A program made the position numbers and the translations under genes. From Mermis nigrescens (lineage: Eukaryota > Nematoda > Enoplea > Mermithida > Mermithidae), in NCBI GenBank assembly GCA_036768485.1, contig JAVLUZ010000412.1:434001-498000 (forward strand): a stretch of DNA of 64,000 nucleotides. Direction: 5' to 3'. Positions 44,201-54,669 of the stretch are shown one piece after another. How positions within the stretch are numbered: the stretch's first letter is position 1; the number at the start of each line of letters is the position of its first letter. The notes under the pieces are model-generated. The model ran no database searches, was not told where the DNA came from, and saw only the letters and a list, made by a program, of their open reading frames with translations.

Positions 44201-47200
44201 TCCAGGCTATAGAACAACAGCAAACGGTTAAAAATGCGCCTTATTTGCCGAAAAATGGCTAGCCATTTTCAGAGAAGCGACTCAAACAGACAGTGGCGGA
44301 TCTAGGATTTTCCTAGGAAAGGCGTATCCCAACTTTTCCAAAAAAACAGTCAAAAAATAGGTTCGAAAAATTTGCCCTTGACGCGCAAAATAGCGTTTTT
44401 TAGTGTGTTACGTTGTATACTTTTAAATAAAATCACTTTTGACGCAATATTTTTTCTTAGAATTTTAAAATTTTAGACAATTTTGTGCGAAAAAAAATCA
44501 TTAAATTTCTTTTGACTTTAACAAAAATCTGGTGCAAAGCGCCGGAAAATTTTTGAAATTAAGGCAGACAGACGTCTAGAAGCATGATTTACTGCTTGAT
44601 TTCCTATATTTATAGCATTTGATGCGTAACATCGAAATTTTTAATTGAAAATAGAAGAAAACTGTGCAAAAATAGCTGTTTCTGCTGTTAAAAATGTTTT
44701 GAAACCTACATGAACAGAAAATGGCTTCCAGGCAGTGTTTTTTTGTACAAGGTCCGTTTGTACATGTATATACAAAGATGGTCCCTAAAAGTCTTTGTAC
44801 ATTTTGTGCACACAAATTTTTGAGTACTATGACATAGTATAGTAGCGACTTTAGTGTGGTAAAAACAGAGTTGTTGACCTTTGGAGAGAATTTTAGCTAT
44901 GTAATTCCTGGTTTTATAAGGGCAAAAATCATTAAGATCGTCTTAAAACGGCGAGAAGCGCAGAAAAATTTGACATTTTTCCTTTCGAAATGCGATTTCT
45001 GCTATTATAAAGATATATAGGATACACAATTATACGCAATTACTCATTTCGGCGTGAAGCGCCGAAAATATTTGCGAATTTTAGACCTTTTTTGCAGTTT
45101 TTGTCTTCCAAAAATCTTTGTACATGTACAAAGACGGTTCCGGAAAGTCTTTGTACATCGGTAAAAATCTTTGCCGAATAAAAAACCTTGCTTCCAGGTC
45201 ACCAAGAAAGTAAATATGTAAATGTCATCCGGCGCTGCGCCGGAAATTTTGAGAAATTATGGTCACTGACGGATGAAAATCATTGCAAAGCGCATAAAAT
45301 TCTTTATCTCGCCGAATATTTTTGGCAATTGGGGGTCAGCCGCCCCCCGCCAACCTTAAATACGCCCCTGCAAACAGAAAAAATTTGAACAAATTAAAAA
45401 ACACCTTTACCCTTATTCATTGCCTCTTAAACTAATACAAGTATATGAATCTGATTGTTTTTGAAATACTATCTGGTATTAATGTGAAGATTTAGAAGTT
45501 GGAAATAAAGTCTTTAGTCGCCATTCAAGTCTGTTATCATTCGCATCCTTTTTAAATTTTTTTAATACCCGTTACCCGTTATTTTTCAAGCAAAATTTTA
45601 CCGGTTCCGGGTCCGGGTCTCAAAAATTTTCAATAACGGGTCCGGGTTCGGGTCCGGGTCCAAAAAAAAGAACCGGGTAATAACGGGTCCGGGTCCGGGT
45701 ACCCGTTGCATCCCTAATAATAATAATTATTATTATAATAGTTAACATGACATGTGCGTTTATAAATTACATGAAAGTTTCGAATGCTTTAAATCTCGCG
45801 CCCGACTCTGTTATTCCCAGACGCAACTTTGACGATTCGTTAAACGAGCCGCTGAACATAGAGCGGTAAAAATCAGAATTTTCACATAAAACTGTTTTAT
45901 CGGCCAATAATTCCATAGAGCGATCACGTGACATAAAAATAACCGCTCTTTCAGAATCTTCCGGATCTATTTCTGTGGGAAAGTGACACAAAGACGATGA
46001 AAAATCGTCCCGTCGTGAAATTTCTGCCGACCAAAGCTCTTTCAGCTGTTCTGGGTTTAAAAGACCATCGTTTAAAAAAGGGGGTCAACACTATGTATAT
46101 TTTTATTGGCAACTTAAAACTATCAGCAAGAACCGCCAAAATATATTTTTCGCACTTCTGAGCTAATATACCCGAAATCTCCAGGTTTTTCGAGCATTTT
46201 AATATTTTAAAAGACCTAATTTCACTTGAACATAGTAATAATCTGTCATAAAGGCATACGTTAAAGATCAGCGAACACATTTTCTGATTTTAATTTTTGG
46301 AATCGTCTTGGTTCATATACAAAGATGTTTTGGGAAACAAAAACGGTGTAAATCTACTAATTAGTGGATTAAGCATTGCGTTAGAAGACTTAGACGGATC
46401 AGATAAATCCAACCTTGAATCTTAACTCAAAAGATTTAATACTAAGTGCCATTATAATAAAGAATTAGAAAAATTAATCCATTTTTGTTGCAAACTTATC
46501 TATTATGCCATTCATCTAATTGACTGCAATAAAGCCGACTGAAAATACAACCGGGGCCTAAGCCTGGGCCTGTATGTTACATTTACACTATGCATCACGC
46601 ATCCATATCAGTTCTTTTTTGTACATAATCTTAGATTTTTATGTAAAATCGAAAATCTACCAAAAATTGTCTAGTGTCTACACATTCTGTGTATAGATAG
46701 CTCCAAAAATCCTTGTACAAGCTTTAAAATCATTGTCCAGGGCAAAAATAGAAAGCAGTGATCCATATTATGCTTGAATACCGACATGCAGAGCATGGGA
46801 TTTCTGAGAAGGGGTTGAAATTTCAAAGTGCCTTTTTGGCCTAAAAAGTTGGATATGCGTCAAAAACATTGTTTTCCGACGTTTATGACGATGCTCTATT
46901 TTTCTGACTTAAATAAAACAAATTCGATTAAATCGTACAATATAGTCAAAAAATGAGTATTTGGCAGCCGAAAATTAGACACTTTTGAGCAAATATAGAT
47001 GGCTAAGAACGTTTAAAAACACCTTTTAAGGAATTTTTTCAGAAACTTTTGGAAAATCATGAATTCTGGGGGTGCAAGATTTTTCAAAGGTAAAAAATGG
47101 CCTTAAAAATGGTGGTATGGCGAAAAACATCATTTTTCAACGTTCCTCATCGAGCACTATCCATTAACGTCAAAAAATTGCGAAAAAAATAAAGAAAATT

Positions 47201-50200
47201 TCAAAAATTGAATTCTGAGGGATATTTTGGTGTCTGAGGGGTGCATACTTCCAAACCCCGCACGCCCAGGTATGGTGAAAACCCCCAATATCATAAATGC
47301 TTCTTTAAACGGCGTTTTCTTGTATTCAGCAAATATTTTTCTCGGTGTAAAACGACTTTTCGAGACCGTCTTTATACATGTTCAAAGATTTTTGGGTAGT
47401 CAAAAAGTGTAAAAAGGTGCAATATTTCCAAAAACTTTTGGCGCTTGAAATGAGTAATTGTCTGTTCTATAAACCTTTAAATTGACAGAATTTGCATTTC
47501 AAGAGGAAAAATGTCAAAATTTTTCAGCGCTTCGCGCCGTTTTGATGCAATTTTTAGTATTTCTTGCCGTAAAAAACACAGAAATTGGCTAAAATACACT
47601 ACCTAAGGTTGAAAAACCCTGTTTTACCACACAGAAAGCGCTACTGTACTATATTATAGTACGCTAACATTTGCATGTACAAAATGTACAAAGACTTTTG
47701 GGGATCATCTTTGTACATGTATGTACATTGTCCGAAGGGACCTTGTACAAAAAACACTGCTTTTGTAGACTTAGCATCTCATTATCACTATTGTACGCAA
47801 TTACTTATTGCTTTAATGAATCAAGACATGGAAATAAACAAGATTAAAAAACAAATAAAGAAACGAATATAATATATAAATAATGACTGAATATAAGCTG
47901 AAGGCATTGAAAACAAAGAAACATGCAAAAATACGGACTTTCTAGAAGATTTATGCTAGAGAAATAAGTGAACCAGATTTTTTCCGAGAGAGAAAGTTTT
48001 GAAGATACTCTGGTATTACAATAAGTGACCTACATGCAAAAATACCACTTGTTAAAATATAAATGGAAAATAGAAGCGAAAAAATGCTTTCACGGACCGA
48101 AAATATTCTGCATAGAGCAGGAAACGTGCATTGTTAAGATTTAAATAATCTGCAAGCTACACATATAATTAAAGCATACATACAAAATTAGTACACCACT
48201 CCCAAATGAAGATATTTATAGGCAAACCCCGGCTCGCCTTAAGTAGCATTGATAGATAAAACAATTTTCATAGCTACTGAAGCGAATCCTAGACATTTTA
48301 TTTGCTTTTTCCTAAAAAAGAATCGATCTTATTTTGAAAATAAAAAGCGTTGATTAGGCTAAAATTTTCAAATTATTCAAATATTCACTCAAATGTTAGT
48401 CACTGGATTATCTGAAACGGAACGAGTCAAAACAGTCTGACTTAAACTTTAACGTAATTCAACTTAATTGTATTACCTAAATAAATATTACGTCGTGTAA
48501 TTCGATAAAAAAAGATTAATAGGTCCTGGTGCTGGGCACATCTCTACTTAAAACTCCCGGTCTCTCAAGAATTAGAAACGAACCCTTAAACAAGGGTAGA
48601 AAATTTTGAGGAAAAAGTATTTAATTTGGCGCTGATTCGTTGATCATATAAAATGTTTAGCCGAAATTTTACTTTTTACTAAAAATTAAGCCTACTTTTT
48701 TAGCAACGCCCAAAAAAAATTAAAAGCTGAAAAAATTTGAGCGCTTGTTAAAGATCTTATATACACTAACTTGTGGTCACCAGTTCCACTAGACTATCAA
48801 AGCTATTTTGTGCATCAGCTTCGATGCCTCCGATCTTTTCCAAAATCTTGGCGATACATTTGTATTCTATCAAAAATTTGCGTCTTCTGCCCGGACTCCT
48901 GTTTTAGTGAATACAGTGTCGCGTCAGTAAAAACGAGCAAACTGTAAAAAACATTACCTGGCAGTTGGCACTAAACGTTGCTAGCCGCTAGCCTACTGCA
49001 GATTATACTCAATCGAAATTTAAGAATACTGAGAACAGGAAAAATGCAGTCCTACCCATACATACATGTACAGCAGGGAAATTCTGGCGGAGATTCAGCC
49101 TCATACATGAAATGACCCAAAATTTTAGGGTGAGGGTCCCCGGCCATTTTCAGGGGAGGGGGTAAATGACTTCCGATACTTGGCCAAAAATTGCCAAAAA
49201 ATATCAAAAAACGGCCGAAAAATTGAATATTCAAAAAAATTGGAGGGAGGGGAGTCAAAAATTTTCTGGCTTTGGAGGGACGACCAACTTTCAAGGGAGA
49301 TCCCACAATCCCTGTTACATGTATGGTCAGCTTAGTAAAATTTGAATAAAGTGCCTGGGCTTCAAAATGATTACAACGCGTCAAAAACGCTTTTTTACAT
49401 TTCTGATAACGCTCGAGATTTCTGCGAAAAAAATATGAAAAACTTTCGAAGAAATTTTGAAAAAATTTGATCAGGATGGACAAAATATTATTAAAAAATG
49501 AGTATATGGCGCCAAAAATTTGAGCCAGAAGATGACTAAAAACACTACGTTTTCTATAATTCTTCTAAAAATTAAAATTCTCGGGGTTAGACAGAATTTC
49601 GCAAAGGTCAGCAGCATAAAAGAGAAGCGACTGAATTCTATGGGTCTGGATACGGCAAAACTAGCGTAATTCACGAAAAACAAGCCAAAACTCAAGTCTG
49701 TGGTCGATCGTAATCTGCAAGCTATTTTGAATTATCGGGGGTGTGAACCTCCCCTTTTCCAGCTCCTCTGAAAACATGTAATCACTGCACAATATCGTTT
49801 ACAAAAGTTATTATGGTCGCTTTATTTATTTGACGCATGAAAAACTTGACATTAATTAAGCTTATCATAGTTTCGAATTCCATTTTCGCTAATGCAATCT
49901 CGTTAAATTCCGAGTACAATTCAAATATTAAGCACTGAGTTTTCAAACTGTGATCTCCAATCAAATGTACAAACCACTGTCATAATAACAATGGTCTTGG
50001 CATTTTCAGATTCATAATAATAATTACGTAACATCATTATTTTTATAATGATATAATAATAATCAATAATGTAATTATTGATTATCGTTATTATCCCGAA
50101 GAACTATGCAGAAAGCAATAAGCTCGAAACCACATGACAATGATGACCTGCATATCTGGGTGTGGGGGAAGGGGGTTTGGGGGGTATGCACCCCCAGAAA

Positions 50201-51341
50201 CCAAAATACCCCCCATAATTCAATTTTTGAAATTTTTTGGGTTTTTTTCGCAATTTTTTGATGCAAATGGATAGTGCTCGATGAGAAACGTTGAAAAATG
50301 GTGTTTTTTCGCCATACCACCATATTAAGGCTATTTTTTCAATCTTTGAAAAAATCTTGCACCCCCCCAGAACTTTGGTGCCGCTCGCCTACGATGACCT
50401 GTCCCTTATAAAATGCATAGTGTTCGCTCATTTCACATAAATAAGCGTAACTGTCAATCAGTTTACAAACATCAAGTATAAAAACGTTAAGTAGATCCCT
50501 ATTGTAGTTGAACGTGGATTTCAATATAAGATACTTTTGACGCCTAATTAATAATATCACGTACATATATGTAGCACATATGTACATGCAGGACCACAGG
50601 ACCGTATTTAAGGATAGGAGGCGTGGCTGCCCCCCCTTAGCCGGCAAAATTTTTTTGAAAGGTAAGATAATGCAAAGATCGAAAAATTGAATGTCTTTGT
50701 CGTAAAATCTTCAATTTCTCAGCGCCTCGCGCCGGTTGTGACCATAAGGTGAGCGGCACCGAAATTCTGGGGGTCGCAAGATTATTCAAAGGTCAAAAAA
50801 GCCTTAAAAATGGTGGTATGGCGAAAAACACCATTTTTCAACCTTTCTCATCGAGCACTATCCATTGGTATCAAAAAATTGAAAAAAAAACAAAAAAATT
50901 GAATTCTGAGGGGGTATTTTGGTTTCTCGAGGGGGGGGGGGGGGGGGGGTGGAAGTCGAACCCTCCACGCCCAAGTGTGTTTGTGAAGTATATTGCCATC
51001 ATTTTGGCTCAAGTGCGACCAACAAATAATACTTTTTATAGCGTAAATTTCGGTTTTTTAATCTTAATGCATAGAACATGTCGAAAAACTTTGAGTAATG
51101 AGATTGTTGTGAGCTATCCCGACGAATTTTCCGAGATATAGACCAATATGTATTGAGTTCACCCCCACCCTTAGCCGAATCATAGATAAGGCCTGCATTT
51201 ATATATGGGTGCATACAAGGTATAAATGCTAACTTGATAAGGTACGGCACAGCGTGAATATATCGACTAGAATGTTCACTGGAATCGTTCAAAATTCGAT
51301 GGGCTAGAAGACCAGATCCGAAATCACTGTCCACTTGATTT
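37985..51341 (-). CDS. Candidate ARM-repeat/BTB-domain protein (5' part incomplete)
   Basis: The firm exons in coding order are 48898-48771, 46050-45771 and 38228-37985; the junctions are in phases 1 and 2 and keep one frame. Two probable upstream exons are about 51341-51234 (or to 51217) and about 49947-49803, but their connection to 48898 is not phase-closed, so an exon is likely missing. The translated order is NQVDSDFGSGLLAHRIL-type and QCLIFELYSEFNEIALAK helical segments that look like armadillo/HEAT repeats, then EYKCIAKILEKIGGIEADAQ, then a BTB domain (RAVIFMSRD, FYRSMFSGSFNESS, FKAFETF) and its last helices. ARM repeats followed by a C-terminal BTB is the layout of ARMC5-type proteins, which pair with cullin 3. 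That assignment is inference. Introns carry many hAT-family elements. Confidence 0.45.
38567..38970. mobile_element. pogo/Tc1-type MITE candidate
   Basis: AGTCGAACCCCGTTAATAAA at the left is the imperfect inverse of ATTATCGAGGTTCGACT at the right. The interior repeats TTTACTAACCGA and TTATTAACCGA phrases. Such ends recall pogo-like elements. I did not establish the target duplication. Confidence 0.6.
39030..39410. mobile_element. Family D element, reversed and truncated
   Basis: It starts GTGTTCGGCAAAGATTTTCC and carries repeated GTACAAAGACTTTT(C/G)GGG(A)CC(G/A)TCTTTG blocks as in 57203-57944. The right terminus is missing. Confidence 0.5.
39411..41064. other. Intron stretch of the BTB gene
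   Basis: Mostly AT-rich. A T-rich AG at about 40959 is followed on the minus strand by an open frame with a FIIYLANKQDF segment. I do not accept it as an exon because the phase does not fit and no donor is clear. Confidence 0.3.
41065..42298. mobile_element. hAT-type element, family B, with nested insertions
   Basis: It starts CAGGGGCGGATTTAAGG and ends TTCTAGATCCGTCACTG. A complete family C MITE sits at 41107-41371 and a family H copy at about 41605-41985. The outer flanks ACAGCGAA and ATTGCTAA do not match well, so one edge may be altered. Confidence 0.65.
41107..41371. mobile_element. hAT-type MITE, family C, nested
   Basis: The ends are CATACGTGGGCAGCAAG and ACGCCCAGGTGTG. Perfect duplications GTCGCCCC lie at 41099-41106 and 41372-41379. 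It was inserted into the GC-rich end of a family B element. Confidence 0.88.
42415..42790. repeat. Dispersed repeat family H copy
   Basis: GATATGAACAGTATGGGAAT at the left; CTATTTTTCTAGAGCATAAAA and GGCGCGAAGCGC inside; a G-rich right part. It aligns with 25520-25915 and 41605-41985. Confidence 0.5.
43430..44125 (+). pseudogene. Decayed hAT transposase fragments
   Basis: Three pieces in order match the hAT transposase plan. The first, DKKIARMIALDD, a stop, then PFQSVENIRF (43441-43540), is the segment before the catalytic core. The second, GISFTTDIWSG (about 43727-43760), contains the first catalytic Asp. The third, HVIVRDNRTN (about 44060-44090), contains the second. The pieces are separated by what look like small introns (TTTAG|GCAAGT-type and TTGCAG). 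An in-frame TAG after LDD and the lack of the C-terminal dimerisation part show it is dead. The 3' part was replaced or lost around the later insertion at 44291. Confidence 0.75.
44291..45370. mobile_element. hAT-type element, family B, nested in the hAT relic
   Basis: The ends are CAGTGGCGGATCTAGG and AAATACGCCCCTG. Perfect duplications CAAACAGA lie at 44283-44290 and 45371-45378. Its own interior is split by a family D element; without that it would be about 620 bp, the family size. Confidence 0.9.
44733..45190. mobile_element. Family D hAT-type element, innermost insertion
   Basis: The left end is CAGTGTTTTTTTGTACAAGG and the right end ATAAAAAACCTTG. Perfect duplications CTTCCAGG lie at 44725-44732 and 45191-45198. 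The uninterrupted family B copy at 23459 shows the pre-insertion sequence (GGCTTCCAGGCTGCC). Confidence 0.88.
45771..46050 (-). CDS. BTB-domain exon
   Basis: The exon runs from acceptor AAACCCAG| to donor TTCAT|GTAATT and encodes 92 codons plus split codons at both ends (phase 1 in, phase 2 out). The BTB signature is RAVIFMSRDRSMELLADKTV, then ENSDFYRSMFSGSFNESS and ITESGARFKAFETF. The family pattern is D-V-x-F, H-K-x2-L, S-x-F-x3-F-x4-E-x6 and FK-x2-L. The usual HK is replaced by AD-K. About 35 residues precede the BTB core. Confidence 0.72.
46780..47280. repeat. Fused family H and family C fragments
   Basis: The left part (46780-47055) matches family H (GCATGGGATTTCTGAGAAGG and CGATGCTCTATTTTTCTGA). 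The right part (about 47056-47278) is a family C MITE without its left end, finishing ACGCCCAGGTATG. Confidence 0.5.
47325..47757. mobile_element. Family D element, reversed
   Basis: It ends GGACCTTGTACAAAAAACACTG, the inverse of the family left terminus, and contains GCGCTTCGCGCCG and two GTACAAAGACTTTTGGGG-type blocks. The left end is diverged and no clear target duplication was found. Confidence 0.6.
47873..48770. other. Intron stretch of the BTB gene, nothing recognised
   Basis: AT-rich sequence without a recognisable repeat or exon. Confidence 0.4.
50151..50393. mobile_element. hAT-type MITE, family C, reverse orientation
   Basis: The ends are CATATCTGGGTGTGG and GCCGCTCGCCTACG, flanked by perfect duplications ATGACCTG (50143-50150 and 50394-50401). 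Confidence 0.85.
50743..50979. mobile_element. hAT-type MITE, family C
   Basis: It starts CATAAGGTGAGCGGCACCG and ends CACGCCCAAGTGTG. The flanks GTTGTGAC and TTTGTGAA match at 6 of 8. Confidence 0.65.
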
Positions 51342-51639
51342 CTAAAATATATGTTGATTAACGATCTGCGTTATTTGTAGTCAGTGAATATTCAGAAAAA
51401 ATAGATGCATTAAAATTGATGAAAAAATATTAGAAATCAGCCAAAAGGCGTAATTTTAGCAAAAAAAATCAAGAGCTTAGGAATGCAAACACAATGCGAC
51501 TGCAATCAGTTTATATATTATAAGAAGTACAAGAACAATCAGGCTGTTTTTGTCTATAATGGATCTTATTGCAAGATACGCAAAATATTATTTTCAGCAT
51601 AGAGAGAATCATATATGTGACGGCTCAAAATCTTGGTTG

Positions 51640-51895
51640 GCGATCAACTTGGGCCTGGGGGGAGTTGGAGGTATGCACCCTCCACCCGAGAAACCAAAAC
51701 CCCCCTCCAGAAATCAAAATACCCCCAGAATTCAATTTTTAATCTTTTTTGTTTTTTTTTCTGCAATTTTTTGATGCCAATGGATAGAGCTCGATGATAA
51801 ACGATGAAAAATGGTGTTTTTCGCCATACCACCATTTTTAAGGTGATTTTTTGATCTTTGAAATATCTTGCCCATAATTTTGGTGCCGTCCACCT
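51640..51895. mobile_element. Family C MITE, reverse orientation, diverged
   Basis: The left part starts near CTTGGGCCTGGGGGGAG and the right part ends GGTGCCGTCCACCTATG, as expected for a reversed copy. I could not match a target duplication. Confidence 0.5.
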
Positions 51896-52842
51896 ATGGT
51901 GGGGATCCCGGCCATTTTGAGGGGGCAAGGGTAAATGACCACCACTTTTTGGAAAGCACCAAAAAAATTAATTTCCAAAAAAGGGGTCAAAAATTTTCTG
52001 GTTTTAAGGGTGATGGGTTAACGACTGACTTTGAGTGGAAGGATCCCCCATCCCCCTCTTACATGTATGTTTGGAGAGAACACATTGCTGATGTGATGTT
52101 TTGATGAGTCTGTTTGAGCGTGAGTTAACCCGGCCATGCAAAGCAAGCCTGGTTTAAGCCTGAGATAAGCAAATATTTTACCAGAATACATACATGACCT
52201 AAAAATTACACTTTACGTGATAAAAATAAATAATGTATTTGAAAATTAGCAAACAAATTAATATAGATGAGAAGCTGCTTTAACTACTACTTGATAGTAC
52301 TTATTTAATATATTGAAAAATGGATACAATTTCAATTTTTATCTAATTTCGACTACAATTCTGCTCACAGTTTCCCAAGGTCGAAAGTTCAGGGGGGGGG
52401 TGAAATCCCAAAATTTAGGACCACTAAATTTAGAGTCAGCCTTTTTTTGCAGGTCAAATATGAAAAATGGCTAAAACATCCTGTATAGCATGTTTTAGTG
52501 TGAAAAACTGCATTTTTAACTACTTTTTGTCCCATTCTGACCAGTTTCGTCACGCTTGTAAGTAAAAAATATAAGAATTCATCGAAAATTTTGACTTTTC
52601 AGATCATTCTTAGTTCATTGTTGGTATTTTATGGGTAAACAAAACAGAAATGTATTAGTTGGCGCGAAGCGCCGAAAAATTTTAATATCTTCGCTGCTCT
52701 TGTACCCAAAAATCATGCAGAAAATGTTTGATAGCTTAAAATCGTCCAACAGTGATTCAAGTCTCGACCCCGAGGTGGGGGTAATACTCCCCACTCACCC
52801 CCCTATGGGAATGTGTGATTCTGCTAAATTTTCCATTAAATT

Positions 52843-54654
52843 TTATCTTTCGCTTTTGGAGGTTTGGCACATTAAACATTTCAAATTTACTCCTACGTCT
52901 GGCTCTGATGCTGTCCAATCCTTACTGTTTAAATTTATTTATGTTTTACATGACAGATCGAGGAAAATTCCATTTTTTCGCGCAATAATGCAATGCTACA
53001 AAGTTTATGTAGCAAAATATAGAATCAAGTTGTAGAAAAGAATGTAGAACATACGTGGTCCTGGGAGATAGTTGGGGGAGTTTAATCCCGCAGAATAGCA
53101 ACTGACCCTCCGCAAAACGGCTGCTATTCGCCAGAATTGTCGATTTTTTTGTTGAAAAATTGTAAAAAGCGTGTTTTTAAGCGTTTTCAGCTCATTTTTC
53201 GCCCAAAAGTCTCGAATTTTCGGTGTTTTGCGCCACATACACATTTTTTGACTACATTCTGTCCAATTTACTCGATTTCTTCAAATTTTGTTTAATTTTT
53301 CATGTTTTCAGGTTCTAGAAAGTACGAACATTGACCGAAACGTCAAGAAACAGACTTGTTGACGTGTACCCATCGTTTTTCAGCCCAAAAAGGCATTTTT
53401 TAAATTTTCTCTAAAAGTTGCAGAAAGAGCACGTTTTTGATATGATCCGACTTACATATGTAGAAGTGATAGAATTTTTAAAGCTACTGTTGATTAATCA
53501 AGCAGGAACGTTGGACTCAGCAACGTGTTTTATAATGCAGAGCTATGACCAAAAAAAGCTGCATACAAAGGCGGATTCAGGATTTCCTGACACGGGCCGC
53601 AACCCAAAATTTTCTTAAAAGTGCCAAACATTGTCCGAAAAATCGTATATTATGCTTAGCAGAATGATTTTTGATGCAAAAAAAGTAGAAAATTCTGAAA
53701 TTTTCCAATTTTCTTTTTTACGAAAAACTGGCAAGATTAATGCAGAAATCGGCACAAATCGCAGAAAAAACACTCGCTAAATCATTGTAGGAGCTGCGAA
53801 ATTTAGATCTGTACAAAAACTACTCTTCTGACGCAAATTCAACTTTTTAGAGCGCCAAGAGAGTCGGTAAATATCATGATTAAGTACTATCCCGGCGCGA
53901 AGGGCCGAAAAAATTCGAAAAAACGAAAATAAAAATGGCTTAAATCATCAAAAAATGCTCACCTATTCTCCATTGCGCCAAAATATTTTTTTGACAACAG
54001 GGTTGCAGTCGCTCCAGTGGCGATCCAGGATTTTCCTAAGGGGGGGCGGTACCCCTAAGGGGGGCGGAACCCTGACTTGGGCGGAAAAATTAGCCGTTTT
54101 AACCCGAAAATCGCTAAAAATCGCTCAAAAATCCTTAATTTTGCGCACTATCTTGGGCTAATGGAGGGGCGGCCGCCCCCGCCCCCTAAATCCGCCCCTG
54201 AGTCGCCCCGCCCCTTCCAAATCCACCAGTGGCTGCATATGCATATTTCCCTTGCTTTTTCATGCATGTATTGAGCCAATAGCCAATATTCCTTAATAAA
54301 ATTTTAGGAACCGATATCCTTCGATAGACTGAAAAAAATCATAGTAATAAAACACGAGTAAAGATGTGAAGTGTACCTGAAGGACAAAAGGATGTCGCAG
54401 CCTATGCGGCAAACTTTGCGACATCTAACACAGATCGGGTCTGCTTCACACTTAAATCTGCATAGATTTTGTCGGATTAAGCGGTGAAAGTCGAAATTCA
54501 ACAATTTTTCCGTCAATTTTCTATCACGTGCCAAACGTTTGAGCATACGACCCGCTCTTGGCTGTGGCCTGCACACGGTCCTTATGTATGCTAAGATCGA
54601 TAAACAGACTGCAAACGAAAAGACGAGCAGGCATAAATATTTTTCAACATCCAT
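52843..54654 (-). CDS. Small membrane-anchored or secreted Cys-rich protein, two exons
   Basis: Exon 1 is 54654-54377 (ATG to donor TTCAG|GTACAC, phase 2) and exon 2 is 52924-52843 (acceptor TTTAAACAG|T to TAA). Together they give 360 nt, 119 residues plus stop. Residues about 6-24 (YLCLLVFSFAVCLSILAYI) are a signal peptide or anchor. A basic stretch (RAGRMLKRLARDRKLTEKLL) is followed by a cysteine cluster C-x3-C-x6-C-x2-C-x3-C-x3-C (from LCRFKC to RIGC) and, in exon 2, CLMC. Upstream ATGs at 54669 and 54678 are in frame and would add five or eight residues. I do not know the family. The second exon is supported by phase and Cys pattern only, and the 1.4-kb intron contains nested hAT elements. 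Confidence 0.5.
53566..54231. mobile_element. hAT-type element, family B, host of a nested copy
   Basis: It starts CAAAGGCGGATTCAGG and ends AAATCCACCAGTG. Perfect duplications GCTGCATA lie at 53558-53565 and 54232-54239. The complete short MITE at 54015-54200 lies within it. Confidence 0.82.
54015..54200. mobile_element. Short hAT-type MITE, family B derivative, nested
   Basis: It starts CAGTGGCGATCCAGG and ends TAAATCCGCCCCTG. The flanks AGTCGCTC and AGTCGCCC match at 7 of 8. It is nearly the same sequence as 8334-8529, including the doubled GGCGGTACCCCTAAGG block. Confidence 0.85.
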
Positions 54655-54669
54655 ACAACTATCAGACAT

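Larger units (their letters stand above)
43102..45716 (+). mobile_element. hAT transposon relic with TAGGGATGCAACGGGT ends
   Basis: The termini TAGGGATGCAACGGGT and ACCCGTTGCATCCCTA are perfect inverted repeats. ATAATAAT on both sides (43094-43101 and 45717-45724) is an 8-bp duplication, although in AAT-repeat context. Subterminal arrays of GGGTCC(G) lie at 43118-43220 and 45603-45705. The interior carries decayed transposase and a family B element with a family D element inside it. Confidence 0.85.

Noticed and set aside
49052..49483. Minus-strand 143-codon frame
   Set aside because: It crosses a G-rich transposon end and family H-like sequence and has no domain or splice support.
52631..53035. 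Plus-strand 134-codon frame
   Set aside because: It combines repeat sequence with the opposite strand of the small Cys-rich gene's second exon, and has no recognisable domain.
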